Source of the DNA: Winslowiella toletana
Lineage (GTDB): Bacteria > Pseudomonadota > Gammaproteobacteria > Enterobacterales > Enterobacteriaceae
Direction: 5' to 3'
Length of the DNA: 64,000 bases
Assembly: GCF_017875465.1 (NCBI RefSeq)
Contig: NZ_JAGGMQ010000001.1
Span: forward strand, 3,100,001 to 3,164,000
Below, in pieces: positions 26,414-34,800 of this stretch (positions are counted from its first letter, which is position 1; every line of letters starts with the position of its first letter). Under the pieces are notes generated by a model. The model saw only the letters and a list, made by a program, of their open reading frames with translations. It had not been told where the DNA came from and did no database searches. The translations under genes were made by a program, and so were the position numbers.

Positions 26414-27361
26414 ATGAAAGTTCTGATTGCGGCTGAAGAGAACGCGTGGGGCGGCATGATACAGCAGCTGCGCCAGCAACTGCCCGACGTCGAATTTATT
26501 GCTTCGGCCGGTCATGCCGCCCAGAGTCTGGCCGGTTTCGACGTGCTGATCCCCGGTATGGCGCGGGTGGATGCACGCCTGCTGCAAACCGCTGACAACC
26601 TGAAACTGATTCAGCAAGCTGGCGCCGGTCTGGAAGGCGTTGATATCCATAGCGCCGGGGAGCAGGGGATTATCGTCGCCAATGTGCCGTCGGATCACTC
26701 CGGTAATGCTGATTCGGTGGCGGAGCTGGGGATCTGGATGATGATTGGCCTTGCGCGTAAGGCGCTGGAGTTGCCTGACAGCATTGCTCAGCAGCGCCTG
26801 GGTCAGCCGACCGGTCTCGGTTTAATGGGCAAAACTGTCGGACTGGTGGGCGTGGGCGGCATTGGCAAAGCGTTAGCCAGACGCCTGACGGCATTTGGCG
26901 TGCGGTTGATTGGCGTCAAACGTGATGCCGACCGCGCCTTTGCCGAACAGCATCAGTTATCCTGGTTAGGCACCATGGAACAGCTGCCGGACCTGCTGGC
27001 GGAAGCGGATTTTGTGATTTTAAGCCTGCCGGATAATGCACAGACCCGGCATATCATCAATGAAAATGCGCTGACGCAGATGCAGGCGGGCAGCTTCCTG
27101 ATTAATTTAGGTCGCGGTGGGTTGATTGAGAAGCAGGCGCTGATTGCGGCGCTGGAGCTGGGGCACATTGCTGGCGCCGGGCTGGATGTCTTCTGGCAGG
27201 AGCCACCCGATCCGCAGGATAAGATTTTCAGCTACAACGTGATTGCCACCCCGCATATTGGCGGTGTCACTGATATTTCGCTGCAGGGTAATGTGGCGGG
27301 CGTATGCGAAAATATCCGCCGCCTGCGCGATGATGAAGAGATTTTGCATCGCTGGGCCTGA
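26414..27361 (+). CDS. D-2-hydroxyacid dehydrogenase family protein
   Basis: A 315-residue NAD(P)-dependent dehydrogenase. The nucleotide fold has GLVGVGGIGKALA (about 142-154). Catalytic residues are visible: arginine in NLGRGGL, glutamate in FWQEPP and histidine in ATPHIGG. It could act on glyoxylate, hydroxypyruvate or a related acid. It is not close enough to GhrA, GhrB or SerA to name. ATG 26414 follows AGAGGGAT. It stands alone between ettA and deoR. Confidence 0.85.
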   Translation: MKVLIAAEENAWGGMIQQLRQQLPDVEFIASAGHAAQSLAGFDVLIPGMARVDARLLQTADNLKLIQQAGAGLEGVDIHSAGEQGIIVANVPSDHSGNADSVAELGIWMMIGLARKALELPDSIAQQRLGQPTGLGLMGKTVGLVGVGGIGKALARRLTAFGVRLIGVKRDADRAFAEQHQLSWLGTMEQLPDLLAEADFVILSLPDNAQTRHIINENALTQMQAGSFLINLGRGGLIEKQALIAALELGHIAGAGLDVFWQEPPDPQDKIFSYNVIATPHIGGVTDISLQGNVAGVCENIRRLRDDEEILHRWA

Positions 27362-27402
27362 GGGGCGAGAACGCCGTCATTACGGCTGGCGCAAACCATT
27401 GA

Positions 27403-27428
27403 TACGGGCGGCGTTCTCGCCGCCCGTA
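27403..27428. repeat. GC palindrome between hydroxyacid dehydrogenase and deoR
   Basis: TACGGGCGGCG-TTCT-CGCCGCCCGTA, a perfect 11-bp stem between convergent genes. A related, degenerate half (GGGGCGAGAACGCCGTC) sits directly upstream at about 27362-27378, so this may be a decayed pair. Confidence 0.7.
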
Positions 27429-28193
27429 TTACAGGGTGATCACTTTCACTTCTGCTGCTTTCAATTTTTGCGCCAGCGCCCTGGGCGGTGCGCTGTCACT
27501 GATTAAGGTATCAAACAGATCCAGTTCGCCGATGCGTGCTGGCAGCACCTTGCCAAATTTGCTGCTGTCGGCCAGCAGGATCTTGCGCTGAGCGCGTTGC
27601 AGCGCATGATGCTTCATCTGCAACTCGTTAACATTGTAACAAGTCGCCCCCTGATTGACATCGATGCCCGCCGCCGAGATAAAGGCCAGTGATGGACAGA
27701 GTTCGTCCAGCACATGATTCTGTCCCAGCGGCGTGAAAATCGCGTTATCCGGATGGAATTCGCCGCCGCTGAGGATCACATGGCAGCCACGCTTCTCTTT
27801 CAGCGCCAGAAAGGTATTCATCGCACAGCAGATGGCGGTAAAGGACAATTCATCGTCAATGGCGTCAATTACATAAGGAATGGTGGTGCCACAGTCAAAA
27901 AACACCGTATCGTTAGCGTTAATTAGCGTCGCCGCCAGCCGGGCCAGCTGCTGCTTTTTGCTGACGTTCTGCGACTGCTGATCCGAGACAAAGTAGTGAC
28001 CCTGGCTGATACGCGGATCGCTGACGATATAGCCGCCAAGCAGCACTACCGTTGAGGGCTGTTCATTAAGATCGCGACGAATCGTCATCTCCGAAACACC
28101 GAGTAACCGGGCGGCATCTTTCAGATGGAGCTTGTCGATACGCTTTAATGCATGCGCCAGTTTATTTACGCGCTCGTCGCGCCGGGTTTCCAT
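27429..28193 (-). CDS. deoR: DeoR, deoxyribose/deoxynucleoside operon repressor
   Basis: A 254-residue DeoR-family repressor. The N-terminus METRRDERVNKLAHALKR, LHLKDAARLLGVSEMTIRRDL (helix-turn-helix) and VVLLGGYI closely follow E. coli DeoR, and the effector domain has FFDCGTT and AAGIDVNQGATC. In E. coli the inducer is deoxyribose 5-phosphate. Here it is divergent from deoK-deoP-deoX, where Salmonella has deoQ; it may serve both roles. Operators of the same type occur before deoK and before deoC. Confidence 0.88.
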   Translation of the reverse strand: METRRDERVNKLAHALKRIDKLHLKDAARLLGVSEMTIRRDLNEQPSTVVLLGGYIVSDPRISQGHYFVSDQQSQNVSKKQQLARLAATLINANDTVFFDCGTTIPYVIDAIDDELSFTAICCAMNTFLALKEKRGCHVILSGGEFHPDNAIFTPLGQNHVLDELCPSLAFISAAGIDVNQGATCYNVNELQMKHHALQRAQRKILLADSSKFGKVLPARIGELDLFDTLISDSAPPRALAQKLKAAEVKVITL

Positions 28194-28404
28194 GGTGATT
28201 TCCTTTGATTAATATCCCTGACCTGATGGGGTATTGCCAGCAACCATCGTCAGATCTTATACCGCCAATGGTTCTCTTCAGTTCACGATAAATTTCACTG
28301 ATTTTAATGATTTGCGCGTCATTAAGCTGGCAGCCTGGCAATATTACCTTTAATAGAATCGCCCCGCAAACCTCGCGCATCACGCCTCAGTCTCACGCAT
28401 TAAT

Positions 28405-28420
28405 TGTTAAAATAATAACA
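28405..28420. promoter_or_regulatory. DeoR-type operator in the deoR-deoK region
   Basis: TGTTAAAATAATAACA differs in two positions from the deoC operator TGTTAGAATTATAACA. It lies 212 bases before deoR and 145 before deoK, within a 371-base gene-free gap. Confidence 0.75.
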
Positions 28421-28474
28421 TTAATCACAGCAGTTAAAATAGCAACTCCCTTCTGCTGGTGCGTTTACGCTGGT

Positions 28475-28490
28475 TGAGATTCATGTCACA
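28475..28490 (+). promoter_or_regulatory. CRP-like site before deoK
   Basis: TGAGA-TTCATG-TCACA matches the TGTGA-N6-TCACA pattern at nine of ten positions. It lies between the two DeoR-type operators, repeating the order of sites seen before deoC. Confidence 0.5.
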
Positions 28491-28511
28491 AATATAACAT
28501 TGCATCGTTGT

Positions 28512-28527
28512 TATTGTTATTTTAACA
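28512..28527 (+). promoter_or_regulatory. Second DeoR-type operator before deoK
   Basis: TATTGTTATTTTAACA matches the reverse complement of the 28405 operator at 14 of 16 positions and contains the palindrome TTGTTATTTTAACAA. It lies about 40 bases before deoK, in position to block its promoter. Confidence 0.6.
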
Positions 28528-28564
28528 ACATTAAATGTTTAAAAATGACTCAGCGGAGAGTGCT

Positions 28565-29479
28565 ATGGATATTGCCGTCATCGGTTCCAATATGGTGGAT
28601 TTGATCACCTACACCAATACGATGCCTAAAGCCGGTGAGACGCTCGAAGCGCCCGATTTTGCGATTGGCTGCGGGGGAAAAGGCGCTAATCAGGCGGTGG
28701 CGGCGGCAAAGCTCGGCGCCAGCGTGATGATGATCAGCAAAGTGGGCGAAGATCTGTTTGCCGATAATACCGTCAATAACTTGCAGGCGTTTGGCATCGA
28801 TACGCGGCACGTCACTGTCGCGCCGGGCGTATCCAGCGGAGTGGCGCCGATCTTTGTCGATGACCAGTCGCAAAACCGTATTCTGATCGTTAAAGGCGCC
28901 AATAATCAGCTGCTGCCCGCCGATATTGATGCCGCCGCAGCGCAACTCAAGCAGTGTCAGCTGATCATTTTGCAGCTGGAGATCCCGCTGCCGACGGTGT
29001 ATCACGCCATTGATTTTGCCAGCCAGCACGGTATCGCCGTGATCCTCAATCCAGCACCCGCGGTGACGGAACTGGATATCGACTACGCCTGCCGCTGTGA
29101 TTTCTTTATGCCAAACGAAACCGAGCTGGAGATTCTGACCGGTCTGCCGGTGGCGACGGAAGAGGAGGTGCTGCGCGCCGGGCAGACGCTGCTCAGCCGT
29201 GGTCTGAAGAATCTGATTATTACGCTGGGAAGTCGGGGTTCGGTATGGATGCAGGGTGACAGCGTATATCGCGTCAGCCCAACCGCAGTGCAAGCCGTCG
29301 ATACCAGCGGCGCGGGCGATGCCTTTATCGGCTGCTTTGCGCACTACCTGGTGCAGAACGGCGATATCAGACAGGCGATGCAACTCGCTTCGGCCTTTGC
29401 GGCCTGTAGCGTAACCGGGCGTGGAACGCAGCGTTCTTATCCCGATGCCATCACCTTCCAACGTTTTCTCAACGCCTGA
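28565..29479 (+). CDS. deoK: DeoK, deoxyribokinase
   Basis: A 304-residue PfkB-family sugar kinase. It begins MDIAVIGSNMVDLITYTNTMPKAGETLEAP, very close to Salmonella DeoK. GCGGKGANQAVAAAKL and the catalytic DTSGAGDAFIGCFAHY are family signatures. It phosphorylates 2-deoxy-D-ribose to the 5-phosphate, the substrate of DeoC and the inducer of DeoR. Start ATG 28565 follows CGGAGAG. First gene of deoK-deoP-deoX. Confidence 0.93.
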   Translation: MDIAVIGSNMVDLITYTNTMPKAGETLEAPDFAIGCGGKGANQAVAAAKLGASVMMISKVGEDLFADNTVNNLQAFGIDTRHVTVAPGVSSGVAPIFVDDQSQNRILIVKGANNQLLPADIDAAAAQLKQCQLIILQLEIPLPTVYHAIDFASQHGIAVILNPAPAVTELDIDYACRCDFFMPNETELEILTGLPVATEEEVLRAGQTLLSRGLKNLIITLGSRGSVWMQGDSVYRVSPTAVQAVDTSGAGDAFIGCFAHYLVQNGDIRQAMQLASAFAACSVTGRGTQRSYPDAITFQRFLNA

Positions 29480-29493
29480 GTGGGGATCCTCAC

Positions 29494-30822
29494 ATGCACC
29501 AGAATATCGTTCAGCAATCCGATGGCTATCTGAATAAGACGCCACTGTTTCAGTTTATTTTGTTGTCCTGTCTGTTCCCGCTGTGGGGCTGCGCCGCCAG
29601 CCTGAATGACATCCTGATTACCCAGTTTAAAAGCGTCTTTGCTCTCAGCGATTTCGCCAGTGCGCTGGTGCAGAGCGCCTTCTATGGCGGCTATTTCCTG
29701 ATTGCGATCCCGGCGTCGCTGGTGATCCGCCGTTCCAGCTATAAAATTGCCATTCTGATCGGGCTGGCGCTGTATATCGCCGGTTGCATTATGTTTTATC
29801 CGGCGTCGCATATGGCGACCTACACCATGTTCCTTGCGGCGATTTTCGCTATCGCCATTGGTCTGAGCTTCCTTGAAACCGCGGCCAACACCTACAGCTC
29901 AATGATTGGCGATCGTCAGCATGCTACGCTGCGCCTGAATATCAGTCAGACCTTCTATCCGGTCGGCGCGCTGATGGGGATTGTACTGGGTAAATATCTG
30001 GTGTTTCAGGATGGCGACAGTTTGCAGAGCCAGATGGCGACGATGAACGCAGAGCAGATTCACCAGTTTCGTCTGACGATGCTGGAGCACACGCTGGAAC
30101 CCTATAAATATCTGATTATGGTGCTGGTGGTGGTGATGCTGCTGTTTCTGCTGACGCGTTACCCGCGCTGTAAGCCGGAAAGTGCTGGCAAAAAGCTGCC
30201 GGGACTGGCGGAAACCTTCAGCTATCTGGCGAAAAATCGCCACTTTAAGCGCGGCATTGTGGCGCAGTTTCTCTATGTTGGTATGCAGGTGGCGGTATGG
30301 TCATTTACCATTCGTCTGGCGCTGAATCTTGGCGCCACCAATGAGCGTCACGCCTCCAACTTTATGATCTACAGCTTTATCTGTTTCTTTATCGGCAAGT
30401 TTGTCGCCAACTTCCTGATGACGCGTTTCCGCGCCGAGAAAGTGCTGATTGCTTACTCCATCGCCGGGGTGGTGACGCTGGCTTATGTGATGCTGGTGCC
30501 GAACTTTACCGCCGTCTATGCCGCAGTCTTTGTCAGCGTGCTGTTTGGCCCCTGCTGGGCGACCATTTATGCCGGCACCCTGGCGACGGTCGATAACCGA
30601 TACACCGAAGTTGCTGGTGCTTTTATTGTGATGGCGATTGTCGGCGCCGCCTTTGTGCCCGCCTTGCAGGGTCTGGTCTCTGACCATCTCGGCTCGATGC
30701 AGCTGGCGTTTGGCGTGTCGCTGCTCTGTTTTGCCTGGGTCGGATTCTATTTCTGGGGTGAGCTGCGCCATAAAAAACAGCCGCTGGCGCAGGGCGCTGC
30801 ATTTGTCGGGGAGGCACGATGA
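29494..30822 (+). CDS. deoP: DeoP, deoxyribose permease (FucP-type MFS)
   Basis: A 442-residue membrane transporter with about twelve helices. It belongs to the fucose:proton symporter branch of the major facilitator superfamily (FPLWGCAASLNDILITQF, SLVIRRSSYK, SFLETAANTYSSMIG). Its place between deoK and deoX and its similarity in length to Salmonella DeoP (438) point to 2-deoxyribose uptake. It lies 14 bases after deoK and its stop overlaps the deoX start. Confidence 0.9.
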   Translation: MHQNIVQQSDGYLNKTPLFQFILLSCLFPLWGCAASLNDILITQFKSVFALSDFASALVQSAFYGGYFLIAIPASLVIRRSSYKIAILIGLALYIAGCIMFYPASHMATYTMFLAAIFAIAIGLSFLETAANTYSSMIGDRQHATLRLNISQTFYPVGALMGIVLGKYLVFQDGDSLQSQMATMNAEQIHQFRLTMLEHTLEPYKYLIMVLVVVMLLFLLTRYPRCKPESAGKKLPGLAETFSYLAKNRHFKRGIVAQFLYVGMQVAVWSFTIRLALNLGATNERHASNFMIYSFICFFIGKFVANFLMTRFRAEKVLIAYSIAGVVTLAYVMLVPNFTAVYAAVFVSVLFGPCWATIYAGTLATVDNRYTEVAGAFIVMAIVGAAFVPALQGLVSDHLGSMQLAFGVSLLCFAWVGFYFWGELRHKKQPLAQGAAFVGEAR

Positions 30823-31835
30823 AAACCACATTACCGCTCCATCCTGCGCTGTTTCAGGAAACGCCACGTACTCTGCTGGATAATGCGCGCTTTAAAGTTG
30901 AGTTGTTTCGCTATCCATCCGGGATTGAAGCAGTGCGGCTGGAGAATGCGCGCGGCTTTGTGATCGTGCTGCCGTTCTACGGCCAGATGGTCTGGGATAT
31001 GCAGTTTGACGGGCAGCGTTTAACCATGGGCAGCGGTTTTAAACAGCCGCTACCGGGTAAGGATATTATCGATACCTACGGCTGCTTTGCTTTTCACTCC
31101 GGGCTGCTGGCGAATGGCTGTCCGGCTGCCGATGATACTCATCCGCTGCACGGTGAGATGGCCTGCGCGCGTCTCGATAATGCCTGGCTGACGCTGGAGG
31201 AAGATCGGCTGGCGCTGCACGGCGATGTGGAATATATCAAGGGATTTGGCCATCACTACCGCGCCGCGCCAGCGGTGACGCTACTGGGAGATACGCCGCG
31301 TATTGAGATCGCCATGCAGGTGACTAACCTCTCCGGCGCAACCATGCCGTTGCAGTATATGTGTCATATGAATTACGCCTGGGTGGCAGATGGGCGCTTT
31401 AGCCAGAATATCCCGGATACGGCGTTTCAGCTGCGCACGTCGATCCCGGCGCATGTTCAGCCAACGCCGCAATGGCTGGACTATACCCAACAGCTGGCAG
31501 CGGCGCCGCAGGCGTTTGACGGCCTGCAGCGGCCAGAAATGTGCGATCCGGAAATCGTGTTTTTTGCCGATAATCTGCCGCAGTATGTGCAACAGGCTGA
31601 ATTTATGCTGCATTCGCCGCAAGGGTATAGCTTTGTCACGCGCTTTGATACCCGCCAGTTCAGCGCCGCGACGCGCTGGCTGCTGCATAATGCCGACCAG
31701 CAGGTGGCCGCCTTTGTGTTACCGGCCACCTGTCGGCCGGAAGGGCATAACGCCGCCAGACGCGCGGGCAGCTTAATCACGCTGGCGGCGGGTGAACAGC
31801 GTCAGTTCCGGGTGGAGACCGGGCTGGCGGATTGA
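30819..31835 (+). CDS. deoX: DeoX, aldose 1-epimerase-like (DUF4432) protein
   Basis: A 338-residue protein of the galactose-mutarotase-like fold. Likely active-site stretches are LHGEMACARL, FGHHYRA and LQYMCHMNYAW. It is the last gene of the deoxyribose operon and overlaps deoP by four bases (ATGA). It probably interconverts the anomers of deoxyribose before phosphorylation; that role is inferred from fold and context. Confidence 0.82.
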   Translation: MKTTLPLHPALFQETPRTLLDNARFKVELFRYPSGIEAVRLENARGFVIVLPFYGQMVWDMQFDGQRLTMGSGFKQPLPGKDIIDTYGCFAFHSGLLANGCPAADDTHPLHGEMACARLDNAWLTLEEDRLALHGDVEYIKGFGHHYRAAPAVTLLGDTPRIEIAMQVTNLSGATMPLQYMCHMNYAWVADGRFSQNIPDTAFQLRTSIPAHVQPTPQWLDYTQQLAAAPQAFDGLQRPEMCDPEIVFFADNLPQYVQQAEFMLHSPQGYSFVTRFDTRQFSAATRWLLHNADQQVAAFVLPATCRPEGHNAARRAGSLITLAAGEQRQFRVETGLAD

Positions 31836-31841
31836 ATTTTT

Positions 31842-31860
31842 GGGCGGCGTATCGCCGCCC
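31842..31860. repeat. GC palindrome between deoX and the peptide synthetase
   Basis: GGGCGGCG-TAT-CGCCGCCC, perfect 8-bp stem, preceded by TTTTT. It starts 6 bases past deoX and ends 3 bases before the stop of the convergent synthetase gene. Confidence 0.7.
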
Positions 31861-31863
31861 GTG

Positions 31864-34800
31864 TCAGCCCATCAGCGCCTCGCCAATCTCCTGATGACAG
31901 TAAATAATTGAGTAGTGATTTGCCGCCAGCGGCACCCGGCGCAGTCTGGCGTTCAATACCGCTAAGCCATTGTCTTCCAGCGCCAGCAGCGCCTGGCCGT
32001 TGGCGGACTGATATTCGCCGGGCGTGGCAAACTGCATCGCTTTAAACAGCGTGATGCGGCTGTGTCGCAGCGGCGCGCTGAGCGGCTGATTACTGAGAAT
32101 AATATCGGTCTGTTCCGCCTGTAGCGCGCGTTGCGCCGCCTGATCTTCAATGCCAATCATCGCCAGCACCATCTCCAGCGTGCCCGGCTCCGCGCGTAGC
32201 TGGAATTCGGTCTGATACACACTGTCCAGCACGCAGATATGAATATCCTGAAAGCCTTGCTGTTCCAGCTGGGCGGCGATCTCCAGCGCGATATTACCGC
32301 CCAGCGACCAGCCGAGCAGCCGTACCGTGCGTTGTGCAGACAAGCCATGCGCCATCATGGCGCGCAGATAGCAAGCGGCCAGATCGCTGAGTGAGTCGAT
32401 ATGCGGCTGGTGAAACAGATTGTAATTATTGATGCCGATGGCGCTCAGTTTACCGTTTAGCGACAACGCGAGATCGCGATAGATCTCACTGCCGACCACT
32501 GCCGGATGAATCATCCATACCTCTTCTGGCGAACACTGGCTATTTAGCGGTTGCAACAGACAGAAGCTGGCCGGGGACTGGTTCAGTTGCGCCAGTAATT
32601 TCTGGATCGGGTTATTGATCGCTTCCGGCGCCAGTTGCTGATCGTCGGCGAGGTTGCGGATCGCCCGCGCCTGGCTGGACAGCGAAGAGTGGGCATACAG
32701 CGTTTTGATATCCAGCCACAGTCCCTGGCGTCGCAGGCGCACCATCAGCTGAATGGCATGAATCGAGTGGCCGCCGAGGGCAAAAAAGTCATCATCACGG
32801 CTGACTTTTTCTACCTGTAAAATTTCCTGCCACCAGCTTGCCAGCAGCTGTTCATCTTCACTTTCCGGCGCCAGACACTGATCGTTGCGGCTTGCTGTCG
32901 GTAGCGGCAGGGCGCGGCGATCGAGTTTGCCATTGGGTGAAAGGGGCCATGCCTGCAACTGCACTAGTGCGGAAGGGATCATATAATCGGGCAATACGCC
33001 GCGCAGATAGCGGTGCAGGCGCGGGCCAAGATCCGGCTGATCGCTGGCGACGAACCATGCCACCAGACGTTTATCACCCTGTTCGTCGTCGCGGGCCATC
33101 ACCACGGCGTCATCGATGCCTTCACACTGACGGATCTGCTGTTCAACCTCAGCGGTCTCAATGCGCACGCCGCGGATTTTGACCTGAAAATCGTTGCGTC
33201 CCAGATATTCAATGCTGCCATCTTCCAGCCAGCGCGCCAGATCGCCGGTTTTATACAGCCGCGCAGCGGGGTCATCACTAAAAGGATCGCGGATAAAGCA
33301 CTCCGCCGTCAGCTGCGGGCGATTAAGATAGCCGCGCGCCACCTGCACGCCGCCAATATAGAGTTCGCCCTTGCTGCCTGGCGGGAGCGGCTGCAGTTGC
33401 GCATCCAGAATATGCAGCTGAGTATTGCTGACTGGTCTGCCAATCGGCACCAGCGGACGCGGATCCTGCGGATGGCAGTGCCAGTGGCTGACATCCACCG
33501 CCGCTTCGGTCGGGCCATACAAATTATACAGCGCCGCGCCCGCCAGTTGCCGATGGCAACGCTGGACGGTAGCCAGCGGCAGTGCTTCGCCGCTGCAGAT
33601 AATTCGTTGCAGGCTGTCGCATTGCGCCATATCGCCGTGACTGAGAAACAGCTGCAACATTGAGGGAACAAAATGAATGGTGGTGATCTGTTGCTGCTGA
33701 ATCAGTGTGCAGAGGTAGTCAGGATCGCGGTGGCCGCCGGGTTTTGCCATCACCAGCCGTGCGCCGCTGATTAATGGCCAGAAAAACTCCCATACCGACA
33801 CATCAAAACTGAAAGGCGTTTTTTGCAGCACCCGATCTTCTGGCGTCAGCTGATACGCCTGCTGCATCCACTGCAAACGGTTGATTACGCCGCGATGTTC
33901 ATTCATCACCCCTTTCGGTTGTCCGGTGGAGCCGGAGGTGTAAATCACATACGCCAGCGAGCGCTGCGGATCGACGCCACTGGCAGGCAGATTCTCTGCG
34001 GCGGCGAACTGCCAGCGCGCGCTATCGCGTTGCAGATGCAGCGCCACCAGACCTGGCGCAACCGCTGAAGCTGTCGCCCGTTCGCCGGCATCGTCGAGCA
34101 GCAGCAGCCGTGCGCCGCTATCCTGCAGCATAGTGCTGAGCCGCTCCTGCGGATAGTCGGGGTCGAGTGGCACATAAGCCGCACCGGCTTTAAGAATGGC
34201 GAGCAGGGCGATGACCAGCTGATTGCTGCGTTCGGCGCACAGCGCCACGCGATCATCACGACCGATGCCCGCCGCGCGCAGATGCCAGGCGAGCTGATTG
34301 GCCTGCTGATTCAGCTCGCTATAGCGGAGTGGCTGGTCGCACCCTCCGAGCGCAATGGCCTGCGGAGTGCGCAGCACTTGCTGTTCAAACAGGCGATGTA
34401 CGCCCCCGGCTGGCGTCCAGGGCTGGGTATGGTGATTCCAGCGCGCCAGTTGTCGTTGCTCTGTCGCCAGCAGCAGCGGCAGCTGCGCCATCGGTAAATC
34501 GGTGGCGGCATCCAGTACGCTTTTCAGCAGGTGGCGCACCCGTGCTGCGGTGCGCATTGCCCACTCTTCGTTAAACCATCCCTGATTAAAATTAAACTCC
34601 AGCAGCGGATCATCCTGCGGATGGTAATGACGCAGATAGATGGTCAGTGGCATCTGTTCATAGCCGTGGTGCATGGCGCTCACTTTTAGCGGCTGATTAT
34701 CCAGTTCAATATCGGTGGGAAAACATTCAAGGGAAAAGGTGATGTCATACAGCTGGCGACGACCCTGCTGGCTCAGGCGCAGCTGGCGATTCAGCTCGGC

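Noticed and set aside
26414-27361. Hydroxyacid dehydrogenase as ghrA or ghrB
   Set aside because: The catalytic residues fit the superfamily, but the N-terminus and cofactor region do not follow either E. coli protein closely enough.
28550-29545. Minus-strand reading frame over deoK (331 codons)
   Set aside because: Antisense to deoK and running into deoP; no start signal and no recognisable motif.
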